Of a stretch of 64,000 nt of DNA, positions 11,713 through 23,556 are shown in pieces. This stretch comes from Steromphala cineraria. Taxonomy: Eukaryota; Mollusca; Gastropoda; Trochida; Trochidae. The translations under genes were made by a program, and so were the position numbers. The DNA lies in NCBI GenBank assembly GCA_916613615.1, contig OU744732.1, positions 45,003,227-45,067,226 on the forward strand, written 5' to 3'. Within the stretch, counting starts at the first letter, position 1; the number at the start of each line of letters is the position of its first letter. Under the pieces are notes generated by a model. It ran no database searches. It worked only from the letters and a program-made list of their open reading frames with translations, and was not told the origin of the DNA.

Positions 11713-14251
11713 GAGTTCTATATCTCGTTGCCTAAGTTGTTTCATAATGGGATCCCAGGAATGGTCGAATCTTGCTTCTGCTGTATGGAAAGTTACAAAT
11801 CAGAACGTCGACCTCTTGTTTTACGTCTATATTGCATTGAATACAATCTCTGTGAAATGAGATCAAACCTCTCACTCGTACCTTGAGGTGATTTAAATGA
11901 GATTTCATTGAACGCCTGAAACCTCATTTCCATACCACCTTTCCCTTATCACATTGTTAGATATTGGAAACATTTTGGAATTCCTCTGATTTGTAATCAG
12001 CTTTTAGTAAGAAAACATGATTTAACCTGACAAAATGACACACAATTTGGCCAGAACCTACCACTCTGATTTTGCCGATTTCCCTGATTGGTTATGTAAG
12101 GATAAGGTCCTACATCGCCTGTTTTGATATGTAATAGTTACTAAAGTACTCACGGAAACAGAAATAAAATGGTTTTTGGCGTTTATTTTTTTCTTACTCG
12201 ACTAATTTGAGTAATCCCTACAGATGTTCAATTAACTAAGTTTTTCCCAACTAGACCTTATGAAATCATTGCAAAAATATACTTAAAAATACCTTTGTTC
12301 AGATAAAACTGTCCAACATTTGCATATTTTCTGAATACATTTCGAAACCTGCTATAGCTTACTTCACTCTCATCAAAGCGTGTGACAATAAACCTGCAAC
12401 GCTCTTTTCGCCTGAATTTGCAGTTGCACGTGCGTTGCCACAGCAACTCTGCAATTGGCAACAGAAGTGATGAATGAACTCGTAAGAATAGTAGTTTGTG
12501 CCACGCGTTTATATCTGTTAACTTAAAGGAAACCGAGTTCTTTTTCAATTATTTTATTAATTTCAAAGTCATATAAGTTATGAAAAGTAGAGGATATAAA
12601 CAAATATTGTGCATTAAACAATGTATTTTAGCGTACGGTATTGAGATTACAGCTCATTAACATACTATAGCTTGCATCAGAAACATACATTTCGACTTTG
12701 AAATAATTTCGAGGCCCGAAAATGACACGTTTTTCTCTCAGTCGTGTAAATTCATATATTTCGGGGTGTTTTAAAAAAACTGTCTGAAACAAAAGTTGAG
12801 AAAAACAATTATGAATGAATATTAAGTATTCAAATATCCGGTTAGATACATATAAAGAAATAATCGCCAAAAAGCATTTTATTTCTATTTCCGTGAGTAC
12901 TTTAGCATAGTAAATTGTATGCATCGGATAATGGCAGGGACACTTTGTCCGAGAGGCCAGTACGAGGCGGACAATTTACTATGCTAGTAACTGACTTACA
13001 TCTCACTTAATCCGAGTACAATCAACCACAAAATTAAAATTTAAAATAAAATTAAAATTTTCGATAACCTTCAAAGGGCCCCTTCACTGTTTTATGAATG
13101 AGGTTTGTAGTACTATGAATGGTGTGCGAGAACGAGCTTCTTGCTTGTCAAAGAGCGAGGCACGTGCTTCTTGCGTGTCAAAGCGCAATGCACGAAATAA
13201 ATGTTTTGGGCTTGCAGACTTCGTGCACTCCATGAATATGAGCCTGTTTCAAGACAAAGTTTCACAGGTTGTTCATTTCTGTTTCTATTTTGAAGGTAGA
13301 AGACGTGTTATTAGAGTCCTCATAGACAGCTAAATTTTGACAGTGGTTTCTACTTATGAAACGTTTCCCTTGGATTTCTAATAAAAAGGTACTTTAATCA
13401 TTCCCATAACAAGTTTAGCCAAAACAATATTATCTTATCTATGAAATAAATTCATTATGTATCATTATCAAATTATTTTGGATATTTCTAGGCATTTTCC
13501 TAACATAACAAAAGTTTTGGTGCAACACAAATCATATAAAGGTCATTTCTTGGTATCGTTTTTTTCTAGTGCAAACTAAAGCCTACAGTGTTATTAGGTG
13601 ATTTTAATATTTTGATTCACGCACAATGTGTAAGTTTTATTTGATTATTGACACTTTCAGTTCAATCCTATGTCTATGTGGATTGATTGTTTTGAACCAT
13701 GTGTAGGAAAGGTTTACAAAAGTGTCCTTGCATCAGATGGCAGGACTCTTTGGCCTAAGAGTTCCCAATATCGATAATGAACAGGACACGTTTATGAATG
13801 GTTGCCATGGACGACGAGGGCAAAGTGGGATGTAAGCTTTAATGCACGTTAATTTCGCGTTTCTCGAATGTTTGGAAACTTTTATCTGAGACTCTGTCAG
13901 TTTAACACCTGCAGCATTGTTCTGATGACGGAAGTCCCTATGCATGTATTTCACTGTTGGCCTTTATAATGTTGATGTTGTTCCTTACCTGTTTTTAAAT
14001 GTTTTTGTGCGTTTATTTTGAGGTTCTCATATTGATGTCTTAAACTAGTAATTGGTTGGAAATATAACAAGTAACGATTTTTATAATAGCAACTGTCCAT
14101 TTAAATCATTACTTAAATGAAATAGCGTCATTCTTCGTTTTTCTTGATATGATATGTAAATGTTATATTTTGATATACAAAACCACAATTTATAAAGCAA
14201 TAGACGGTGGTTAACAGATGATATAATATAGTTACTCTTGTGGTGCCTTAA

Positions 14252-14570
14252 AGGTGCAGTAGCACGTTTTAGGGGGAATATAAGGTGATGTCAGGGAAGT
14301 TAATGGTTCCAATTGAAAGACGATGCATTTAAACTAAATGGAGCAGTTATAATTTAAATATATAATGTAAAGTTTAGCAATGTGATTCCTTTTTCTTACC
14401 CAAAATGAATAAAGGTGTTCACACAAAATGGCCGCCCATGGATTTTAGGTGAATCTTCATACTTTGACCTATGGATAATTGGTTTGTGTTGTGGATTTTT
14501 GAGAATATAAAAAAATACATCAGTGAAAATTTTAAAATATAAAATTGTCAAAAAACGTGCTACTAACCCT
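14252..14570. mobile_element. TTAA-flanked MITE, copy 4
   Basis: TTAA on both sides. Left end AGGTGCAGTAGCACG; right end CGTGCTACTAACCCT. Near full length with point changes. Confidence 0.8.
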
Positions 14571-15234
14571 TTAAGGAAAGATAAATTGTATTGGTTGTCT
14601 TTAAAAAAAATCAATAAAAATAAGATAAGGTACAGTTATTCGCTTGCATGGCGCTTAACAGTAAAATATACTTCACATGACATTTGATCCACAGCAACAT
14701 TTATGACACAACCGAAAATTACTTCGTCAAAGTTGTGTTGTGTGTTGTGTGTTAATGTGACGTTCAAATAGTGTCAAGGAATTAATCGATTTATGTTTAC
14801 GCTGACGAATAAGATACATGAAACCATAACATAACTGTTTTCCTCCCGGTCAGATGATGGTTTAAAGAATATTGCTTAATATGAACGTGCTAATCTGTTA
14901 TTCTAAGGTATTGAAAGCATCACTCCTGTATTCATCACCTTTATTTCAGGTAAACTAGAGCGTCTGAAGAACCCATGACAATGATGTTTACAGCGCTTCA
15001 TGATGGTAGCATTAATCTCTAATGAACTCCGTATAACCCTCACCTGAATGGTAAAGCCAAATGAGAAATATGAGCATATTAACTGTCTAGTGTTGCTAAT
15101 CCAACGACTAAGTTCAATAGGACTGATCCAGTCCGGTTTTTGTGTCTCTTGTAATTCAAGGCAAACATTCTGAACAGAATGAAAGCTCTTTCAAGTTTCT
15201 AAAACATCTCAATCAATTGACGATTGCGAACAAC

Positions 15235-16368
15235 ATGTCTAACTCTTCAAATGAAATCTTCAATGTAACTAGCAGTCTATATACAACGACCGACGTCTCC
15301 GAACTCTCAAACATCTCAAAACTTTTTGAGGATATGACCACAACATCGAATGGATTCAACACGACACCGACGCATCTTTTTGAAAGTCTTATATCCAACG
15401 AAAGCAGTAGCCTTAATGGAACAAACAGTTTAACAGAGAGTCCGCCCTGTGTTATCTGTACTCACGATATTCCGGTATGGGTACCCGTTATACAAGCTGT
15501 GATTAGCATTTTCGTAACAGTAGCCAACTCCATTACTGCGACAGCTCTCTTTAGAAGCAATGGATTGAAGAAAATTCAGAAGATTTTGCTAATTAATCAA
15601 CTGATCAGTGATATGATTGTTGGTCTTATTTATACCTACCATTCCATAACAGTATACATCTTCTATCATAGCGTCACGGAATGCATCATTCGATACGCTA
15701 TACTTAGTACAGCTTCGGCGGTTTCCATGAAAACAGTTGCTCTCCTGTCGGTTGAAAGAATATTCGCTATTAAGTTTCCTTATCGGTACGAGGATCTCAA
15801 CACGACTCAAAATCAAGTCTGGACACTTTTCTTATGTTGGTGTGGCCCCGTCCTAACCATCGTGTTAGGATTTATGTATGCCGATTGGAACATTGGTGAA
15901 TGCAACTTCCTACTCTTGACAACACCCACAACTCTTGTTATATTTGGTGCCCCCAGTTTGGTGATCATTATGGTGATTATCATATCTAACATTATTCTCT
16001 TTCAAATCGCAAGGGGGCACATAAAAAAGATAATTCCAAACTTCATAGGTAAAGATAAGTATATACAGGGTATCAAAATGCATCTAAAAGCCACCTTGAC
16101 TTCAGCAAGCATTGTAATTCCTTTTCTAGTGACCAATATTCCTCAATATATCTACTTCATATTCATCGCAGTTTATCCTCGTTTTCGCCTCGAACTTTGG
16201 GCTCTTGAGTTAATGAATTTCGTCTCATCTCTAGTGCTAATCAACAGTGTTATCAATCCCATTATCTATGTGTGGAGAATCGAAGATCTACGCCTTCAAC
16301 TTCTCCGAGTCATGTGTCCATCAATGGCGCGAAGAAGAGTTAAAGCTATTACGAAAAGTTATACGTAA
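15235..16368 (+). CDS. Class A (rhodopsin-like) G protein-coupled receptor, orphan
   Basis: A 377-residue seven-helix plasma-membrane receptor with an intron-free coding region. The open frame continues upstream to a GTG at 15142, but the first ATG (AACATG, A at -3) is the likely start. The first ~80 residues are an extracellular Ser/Thr/Asn-rich tail with six N-glycosylation sequons (N3, N10, N26, N42, N55, N61). Approximate helices: TM1 82-105 (N98), TM2 115-140 (D126), TM3 150-172, TM4 194-215 (W202), TM5 230-256, TM6 286-312, TM7 325-346. Cys150 and Cys223 give the usual TM3-loop 2 disulfide. The DRY motif is E174-R175-I176 and NPIIY is at 341-345. Residue 157 (3.32) is Leu, not Asp, which argues against an amine receptor. 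The TM6 CWxP motif reads TNIP (300-303). The C-tail is short and basic. The ligand is unknown; a molluscan peptide or orphan subfamily is plausible. Confidence 0.85.
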   Translation: MSNSSNEIFNVTSSLYTTTDVSELSNISKLFEDMTTTSNGFNTTPTHLFESLISNESSSLNGTNSLTESPPCVICTHDIPVWVPVIQAVISIFVTVANSITATALFRSNGLKKIQKILLINQLISDMIVGLIYTYHSITVYIFYHSVTECIIRYAILSTASAVSMKTVALLSVERIFAIKFPYRYEDLNTTQNQVWTLFLCWCGPVLTIVLGFMYADWNIGECNFLLLTTPTTLVIFGAPSLVIIMVIIISNIILFQIARGHIKKIIPNFIGKDKYIQGIKMHLKATLTSASIVIPFLVTNIPQYIYFIFIAVYPRFRLELWALELMNFVSSLVLINSVINPIIYVWRIEDLRLQLLRVMCPSMARRRVKAITKSYT

Positions 16369-16499
16369 ACCACTTTAGAATGAGTATAAACTTGTCTGCC
16401 TTGTCGCTGTCTGTCTTGAGCTGCTCCTGAGCTGCTCCTGCATAATGATCAATCTTCTTCTTCTTATAAACCTTCTTCTTCTTCTAAACCTTCTCCGTG

Positions 16500-16780
16500 C
16501 ACTGGACAATAATCTACTTGTGATTCCCAGATCAAGAACAGTGCAGTGTGGTAACAAATCCTTTTCCCCATGCAGCATCACGGCCTTGGAACAAACTTCC
16601 TCAGAATCTCAGAGACTTAGTGACTTGCCTTCATTCAAATCCAAACTTTAAACACATTTCTTAAGAAAGGCTTTCTAACTGTGACTGTTTCATATTCCTA
16701 CATTGTGATCTTGGTTTCCATGGAAAACAGAGCTTTATAAATATATTATGATCATGATGATGATAAAGTCAATCAGATGC
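16500..16780 (+). mobile_element. LINE 3' end (CR1/L2-like tail), degenerate
   Basis: Across frame shifts the sequence reads VIPRSRTVQCGNKSFSPCS, then WNKLPQNLRDL and LPSFKSKL. This is the closing pattern of CR1/L2-type reverse-transcriptase proteins (G..SF...A...WN.LP...R....FK..L). It ends in (ATG/ATGATA) microsatellite near 16745-16765, typical of such 3' ends. It lies about 130 bp after the GPCR stop in the same orientation, so it may be part of that gene's 3'UTR. AATAAA at 16807 is a candidate poly(A) signal. Confidence 0.6.
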
Positions 16781-17002
16781 GGCTTAATGACGTCTTCTTG
16801 AAATTTAATAAATCCGATTTTTGTCAACAGTAGTGAGAACATGTTATTTGAATTGATTTCATGCCATTACTACGTAATGGTTTAGGTTGTTATAAAATGA
16901 CAATAATCTAAGTAACGAATTCTCTTATGTAGTCACATTCTCACTCTAGCGGCTGCTAATAAAGAAAACGACGTTAAAAGCGCTCATGATTGATCAATTT
17001 TG

Positions 17003-17230
17003 GTTACGTAGCTCAGTTGGTAGAGTGCCTGCTCAACACCCGGTGACGGGGTTCAAGTACCGGTCACGTCATACAAATATACGTAAAATGGTGGGAGTTG
17101 TTGCTGTCTTGCTTGACACTCAGCATTGTAAAGACAGAATAACACATTCACTGGCGCTGTGCTGTGGCTGTTGGGTGCTAAGGCACAACCCAAATTTCCT
17201 ATGTACTTGCACAATAAAATGTTATACTCA
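17003..17230 (+). mobile_element. tRNA-derived SINE, copy 1 (with head)
   Basis: The head TACGTAGCTCAGTTGGTAGA has a pol III A box (TAGCTCAGTTGG), and GGTTCAAG (as GGGTTCAAGTACC) is a B-box-like segment. The body has GTGGGAGTTGTTGCT, CTTGACACTCAGCATTGTAA and GGCTGTTGGGTGC, and the tail AATAAAATG. Three more bodies occur at 34390, 48930 (-) and 60398. A functional tRNA is unlikely because the 3' side does not fold back to an acceptor stem. Confidence 0.75.
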
Positions 17231-19112
17231 AACCGTAAGAAAAAATATTTTTTTGTTAATTCCTGACATATATTAATTTTCTACCTCACTCGATTAGATC
17301 CATGTAGTCATGGTGAAGAAATTAGTCAAGAAAATGTTAATAACCTAAACCCCCTACAAAAGAAACTTTACAACTTCTTCACGTGATAGAAGATAAAATA
17401 GCGAACCATTTGATGTCTTTTTTAAAGTGACACAGAGTATCTTTCTTAAAATTTTATTTGGTTTTGATAAGCTACAAAATATCTAATATGCTGATTGAAG
17501 TTCATATCTCATCACTGGACTTGCAATTATATCCATTTATGCATAATATCTCCAAAATGCTTGATTTTATGGAAAAATCAAAACATCTCAAATACGTTTA
17601 ATATTCGAAATTTTGCATCCAATTCATCTACCTATTAGTTACAATACCTAATAAACACTATCGAATCGAATATATCTTCCTGTCAGCTTATGACAAGGTT
17701 TTAAAATTACGTTTGGCGAATTTGCGCGCGCAACTCGTGCCACATTGTCCAGTTTTCGATCAAAATCCCGACTTTGAATGGCCGTATTTTCGCTCTAATG
17801 TACTGATTGACCCTTTAACTTGTTATTTTCAGTAACAGTCAGTGGTTCCCAATGTAATAACATCGATTTCAAAATTTGACATATGTGATCCTATCAACAT
17901 ACTCTGTGTCTCTTTAAGGTATTGTGGTGATTGTTAATTTTTAAAAGCAATTGTTTCAATTGTTTACGAAAATGAAAAGTTTGTGACACTTATACTTTGA
18001 AGGGGTATGCCAATATCTCTGATTAATTCGTAGGACAATTTGGTGTATGTATTTGATTGCTACTCGGATAATATCTACGGGTTTCGTGATATAGGAAACT
18101 GTTTCAGTGCCGTGAGTGTCCTCTATGGATTTCTAGACAAGCAACAATACTTCGGGTAATGGAGTTCATGAGACGTAAATGACGTTATAATGTAGTCCTC
18201 TCCACTCTCAAAATCTTATGTACATCAGCATACTTTAATTCTTTTCGCTTGCTAATGTATCATAGTGCTAATAACATATACATTTGGTTTCGTTTGGATC
18301 TCAATTAAATGATTCTAGCAGCACTGACAAAGGATCACCAATTGTCCGTGTCTAAAATAACCAGTCTCAAAACATATTTAGGGATTGTCTGGTTACTGGT
18401 TGCATAATTTCGAAATTTGGCATGTCTAAATAGACAGAATGGGTCATATTTTTTAAACTCCGATTTTCTTAAACTTGGTTGAAAGTATCCCATACAGACT
18501 TTTTGGAATGAAAAAACCCAGTACAATTGCATTGACGTAATGTTGAGGAACGAATAACACTTACACCTTTTGGTCACTTATGCAGGATTTTGTTGAGAAT
18601 ATACAGTTTTCGAAATATTGACCCCTGGTCAGTTGCACGACCTGCCAAAGTTTTTAGGTTGACTGTTAGTTATGACATACAAATATGTTGCCGTAAAAGG
18701 AATCTTAACTTATGTGGTGAAATTTCAATATTATCCGTTTTGTTTTCAGAATGGTAAAAAGGTAAGGCATTCCAAATTACATGATACGCTTGAAGGTGAA
18801 AGAACTTAAGGTACGGAACTATAAATGTTGGGTAGGCTACACAAGAAGTTATATATAAAAGAAATGGTTTCAATATGAGAGACATGTTTCAGATTGAATG
18901 ATAAGAAGATCATCATCCACATGCTGGCAAATATCTACGTACGGGTACAGGTACGTTAATGAGCCATATGTATCCATAGATAAGCAATTGTAATATTAAC
19001 CGCCAGGTAAAAAAAAAGTACAAATCACAATCTAAATGTACTTAATAGGTGGTGTGGGTTATGACAACAATAACACATATTTGCCGACTATTGAATAAAA
19101 CACGTTGTCTTG
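17231..19112. other. Non-coding stretch, nothing recognised
   Basis: No gene-quality frame, splice-flanked homology or terminal repeats seen. Short minus-strand frames at 18335-18577 and 18670-18885 resemble nothing known to me. Confidence 0.4.
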
Positions 19113-19116
19113 TTAA

Positions 19117-19309
19117 AGTGGCAGTAGCACGTTTTTAGGTGGAATATGATGTGATGTCAGGAATCTTCATACTTTGTCCTCTGACTATGGCTGATTGGCT
19201 TGTGTAAGGAGATTTATGAAACTATCAACATAATACATTTAGCATTAACGTACAATCATCAGTGAAAATTGTAAGATATAAAATTATCAAAAAACGTGCT
19301 ACTGCCCCT
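19117..19309. mobile_element. TTAA-flanked MITE, copy 5 (internal deletion)
   Basis: TTAA both sides and both termini present (AGTGGCAGTAGCACG and CGTGCTACTGCCCCT). About 150 bp of the middle is missing, between the GTGATGTCAGG and AATCTTCATACTTTG segments. Confidence 0.8.
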
Positions 19310-19379
19310 TTAAAATCTGTTTTTGAAATATCTTTGTTTAATAATTCTGGGTTAATAAATATAATCTACACTATCATGA

Positions 19380-19615
19380 CTCAAAACATTTGTTAAAAAT
19401 GTAAGTATGTGAGGCACGTTTATTGATTTGAACATAGTTGTCCTTGTTAATGAACATTTGTGTTACATAAAAAATAATGAATGATGATGTATCTCTTGTT
19501 CTTCTAAGTTTGATAATATGACATCAAAACCATGAAATATTTGTATTTGGAAATCTTACATATGATAAATTCAACTGAAGTGTGTACTTTCTTTTGCCTG
19601 TCAGTTTAGTAATAA
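19380..19615. repeat. Dispersed repeat related to 33025-33360
   Basis: CTGAAGTGTGTACTTTCTTT followed by TGCCTGTCAGTTT near 19575-19610 matches, inverted, the segment at about 33022-33060. ACATTTGTGTT-type sequence is shared further in. Probably the end of another MITE family. Confidence 0.45.
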
Positions 19616-20855
19616 CGGAAACAGAAATATAATATTAAACTACTTTGGGACTATATAGAAAAAAATACAATGTTTTTTTCTCATGCGATATATTTACCAT
19701 CCCAAAATAACCGATCATAATAGATTCTATATATCAATTTCTTATAATAAGGGAAATTCCATACGTTCAAATACCGCCTGGATGAATACCAATTATAAAC
19801 CATAATTAAATAAATAATTCTTACATTAGTAGAATATCGGGTGCCATTTCCCTCTGGGGCATGTATTTGACGAGCTTCCTTCGATAATAAATTGCTGAAT
19901 TGGCTTTCGTTTGACTGCCAATTGTCTTCGTGGCTTAAATGCCCATGGTACGCGTGTACGTTACCTGTGATACTGGAAAGATTTAGGGCCCAAGAAAATT
20001 ATCATTGTGCCCTAAAATCGACTGGTAAATCGATCTTATTGACTTTCTACACACATGTACAGTTCCATCTTCACAACGTCACGGGCGAAACGAAAAAGTT
20101 TCTAAACTTTCCCATTCCTCCCTTGACATCATTGGCCGTAATTTCTGTGCTAGCATTTCAACCCACTGCACGGAAGTAGAATAGTCCAATCAAAAGACAG
20201 CATGTTAAATGAACCGATTTGAAAAAATACCTTTGTATGCGTTTTACAAGGGAGAGAAACACTTTATTTGAGTGATTAATTAATGTTTGTCTTCTTTGCA
20301 TTCTCGGTGCTCATAAAAAACATGAAAACAACCATGCGGACTGAAGCTTAAAATTAAATTTCACTCGGATAGTTTTCAAAAAGATCGTCTGTTAGTATTT
20401 TGAATTTGTTCCGAATGTAAACAGCAATTTCATTGGCTATTGTTGAAAGAGCTGATAAGGGGCGTAACTCGTGATCACGATAGGTGTCGCTGCTCCGGAT
20501 CACCAGTTTTCTACCTTGTGAAGGCAAGGTCTAAACGAGGAGTTGCTCGATACGTTTTCACCTTGCCGTGGGAAGATGGTACAGTTCATGGAATGCACGT
20601 GATTTTGTGATGAAATGCATGTTGATATTGATATATCAGGGGAAAACAATATGACAATGGTTGAGGATGTCAACCATAATGTGCATGTGACATTTACTAT
20701 AATGAAATAAATTGTCGTGTTCCTGTTTGATGAATGTTTTTAAAAAAAAATAAACATGACCGAAGTTTGGTATACATGTAGGTTAGATATACATGCACCT
20801 GGTCGTTGTAAAGCTTAGGTTCGTCAGCAACGTGAAGGTATACAAGAAGAAATAA

Positions 20856-20887
20856 GCGAAAAATTTTAAAAACGTGCTACTGCCCCT
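20856..20887. mobile_element. TTAA-flanked MITE, copy 6 (right terminus only)
   Basis: Only AAACGTGCTACTGCCCCT followed by TTAA is recognisable. Confidence 0.5.
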
Positions 20888-21234
20888 TTAAGATTATGAT
20901 CAATATTCTTTGAAGTCTTTTATGAGGTAGAAGTAGTTCAGGGCGGGGGCAAGTAGAAATTCCATAATAACGTAGAGGACTTAAAGGATTTGAGTAGTTA
21001 ATATTGATTAGAGTCCGGTTTTCATGACTAAAGCAATAAGAAGTAAACATTTAAACTTCATTTGCTAAACAAATATTTTTATAATAAGTCATTTACATGC
21101 AGTTTGGAAAAGAAAGCCAATTCGGACGTCTAATGCTGGACAATAACTTGAAAAGGGGATATTCAACGCAGATTGATGCTGTAGTACATTGGCAGGTTCT
21201 CTTTCAGTGTCGAAACAGCGTATTCTTTCACTGG

Positions 21235-21425
21235 ACAACTCCACACAAGACCTGCCGACATCAAGTGAGGAGCTCTGGAAGTCTGTACGGAAACATTGGT
21301 TTTCCTTGCCAGATCAGTGTTCCAACGTCTTTATAGATCTATGACAAAAAGAGTACAATCTGTTGTCACTGTAAAGGGTGGACACACTCACTGTTGATTG
21401 TCTGTTGACAATAAAGAATCGAATT
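21235..21425 (+). pseudogene. Tc1-like transposase, C-terminal relic
   Basis: One frame reads SSEELWKSVRKHWFSLPDQC, and a shifted frame gives MTKRVQSVVTVKGGHTHC and a stop near 21398. This is the typical end of Tc1-like transposases (LW....W..IP...C..LI.SMP.RV..V...KGG.T.Y). Catalytic residues are not recognisable upstream. The remains are frameshifted and inactive. Confidence 0.6.
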
Positions 21426-21984
21426 TGTATTATTCATTGTTGTTTTTGTACAATTGGGAAGCAAAGTGAGCCTAAACAGTAAATGTCACGAGGTGAACAA
21501 ACTTAGGTACGCAGCTGTAACTCTTTTAATTCCTTTTTTCTCAGGTAAACATACAAGGACACAAATTATGCAGTTAAAATATCTATACGGAGTAATGTAA
21601 TACGTCGTGTGAGTTATAGTTTTCTGTTATTTTCATGTTGGTGGGTAAAATAGGTTTTTGTCGTTAACAATCGTCCATGGGAATATGATGATTGTAAGTT
21701 TTAGGGTTCTATAAGTAAAATATTTCCTATCAACCTAAACTGACCTTGAAAACAATCAGCATCAGAACGCAACCATGGCTGTTTAAACTGATTGACCATT
21801 TTTTCCAATTAATGCAATATTGGTACAGCCAATGGAAGTTGATTATCATCATTGGAATAAGAACCCTTAATATATAATTGTATCTATTTACAGACCTAAT
21901 TTTGCACTTTTGTATAACCTCTTAAATGTTACAATGATATCTTGCACACAGTTCACATCTTTTGGTTTCCTGTGTTGATAATAA

Positions 21985-22300
21985 TATGATTGGATAGCTT
22001 TTATATAGCGCCAAATCTTCATAACCCTGGTCTAACCCCGGCTGACATAGAGTCGCTCAAGGGTCACCTCCAACACAACTTTTACCAGGTACCCATTTGC
22101 ACCGCTGGCTGAACAGAGGCTCATTTTGAACAAAGTTACTAGCCCAAGCTGACACCACAAGTCTTCGACTAATGTCTCTGTGTGGGGCAGAGAATCACCC
22201 TTCAAACTCTCAGTTCAATCTGCCTATGGGTCACCCACCCTTCCGGCAAACCACGCCCGATGTTGCTGAACTACTCTGATAGCGGTCGAACTTAGTTGTG
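21985..22300. repeat. Probable dispersed repeat (TATATAGCGCC type)
   Basis: Starts TTTTATATAGCGCCAAATC, contains ACTTTTACCAGGTACCCATT, and ends near GATAGCGGTCGAACTTAG. The GC content is higher than its surroundings. It resembles repeats common in marine invertebrate DNA, from memory only. No second copy is in the window. Confidence 0.35.
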
Positions 22301-22321
22301 CACATGACCACGTGCTGTATT

Positions 22322-22608
22322 ATTTTGATAATGTCAAAAATGTCATAACACAAATCAATCATCCATAGTCAGAGGACAAAGTATAAAGATTCACATAAAA
22401 TCCATTGGCGGCCATTTTGTGTGAACACCTTTAATTCAGTTTGTTTTAGAAAAAAGAATCGCATGGCTAAACTTTACATTATATATTTGATCTATTACTG
22501 CTTCATTTAGTTTAAATACATTGTCTTTCAATTATTGGCATGGAACCATTAGTTTTCATTTTCCTGACATCACCTTATATATTCACCCCAAAACGCGATA
22601 CTGTTCCT
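22322..22608. mobile_element. TTAA-flanked MITE, copy 7 (left end lost)
   Basis: Body segments GGCGGCCATTTTGTGTGAAC and CCTGACATCACC, with right end ACGCGATACTGTTCCT before TTAA. The first ~70 bp are missing. Confidence 0.7.
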
Positions 22609-22974
22609 TTAAACTATAGGCATGAGGTTTATTCTACTTCGATTTGGAAAAGAAAAGAGTGTAATGAAAATATAAAACTCTACACACATGTAACATAGGT
22701 ACTCAGTTCCAAATTTAAAATGTTGGTTCATCATCTTTTACGTCGTGTACGTGCGCCTTGATTATTGACATTTACAGTAAATCTTGCTTCGTCACGAGGA
22801 AACAATCCGGAAGATTACCGTTTCATTACTTCCATCACTGTCTAGTATAATGATAGATTTTATTAAAGAAATCCTTTTTTCCAAAGGATATAGGTTTACA
22901 AACGAATGAAATCAACACAAATCCATCAGATTATAATAAACGAATGAAATAAAGCGATTCAACTACTGCCTTAT

Positions 22975-23422
22975 AGGGGCAGTAGCACAGGAAAATAGTC
23001 AGGAAAATGAAAATAAATGGTTCCAATTGAAAGACAATTAATTTAAACTTAATGAAGCAGTAATAGATCAAATATATATAATGTGAACTTCAGCCATGCG
23101 ATTCCCTTTTCTTACACAAAATGAATTAAAGGTGTTCACACAATATGGCCGCCAATGGATTCAGTGTGAATCTTCATACTTTGTCCTCTGACTATGGATG
23201 ATTGGCTTGTGTAATGAGATTTTTGACACTTTCAAAATACAGTTAAACACGGATAAAACGAACTCCAAGGGACCGAAGAATTTATATCGCTACATCCGGT
23301 GTTCGCTATACGTATATAATTTTAATGATATTATATAGGGACGGGACTTTGATAAATTAAGCATTTACATACAATTATCAATTATAAAATATAAAATGAC
23401 CGAAAACCATGCTACTGCCCCT
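22975..23422. mobile_element. TTAA-type MITE, copy 8, carrying an insertion
   Basis: Left end AGGGGCAGTAGCAC; right end CATGCTACTGCCCCT. The expected AAAATA-to-ATTAAGCATT junction is interrupted at 23240 by the pogo-like fragment listed separately. Confidence 0.75.
23240..23352. mobile_element. Pogo/Tigger-like terminal fragment
   Basis: Starts at a TA with CAGTTAAACACGGATAAAAC then GAACTC, the general pattern of pogo/Tigger termini (CAGT..AACC..G.TATAACGAACTC). No matching right terminus is visible, so the inserted piece is truncated. Confidence 0.5.
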
Positions 23423-23556
23423 TCAAACTCAAACTGTTCATAACTTAACCGATTCATCCGTAGTCGTAGTTTGATTGAACGCACGTGCTGACAAACAGTA
23501 TAAAACCAGCGGAAGACACGAGTCATTGTCGCAGTATAAAAAAGCACATATGAAAA

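Larger units (their letters stand above)
10637..14247. other. Long non-coding stretch before the GPCR
   Basis: No convincing coding exon is visible. It holds the 37-nt palindrome at 11676 and a possible 5' non-coding exon of the GPCR (about 10833-10898). At 12907-12985 there is an inverted repeat (AGCATAGTAAATTGT with its complement 45 bp on). Short open frames at 12258-12924, 13094-13333 and 13733-13954 resemble no family I know. Confidence 0.4.

Noticed and set aside
15142..15234. 31 extra N-terminal residues for the GPCR
   Set aside because: The longer frame begins with GTG, which is not a normal start in animal nuclear genes. The ATG at 15235 has a good context.
17003..17072. A functional tRNA gene
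   Set aside because: A and B boxes are present, but the 3' side runs into a SINE body shared with other copies and no acceptor stem forms.
19892..20179. 95-residue open frame
   Set aside because: No known motif, no splice or promoter support, and a length expected by chance in a window this size.
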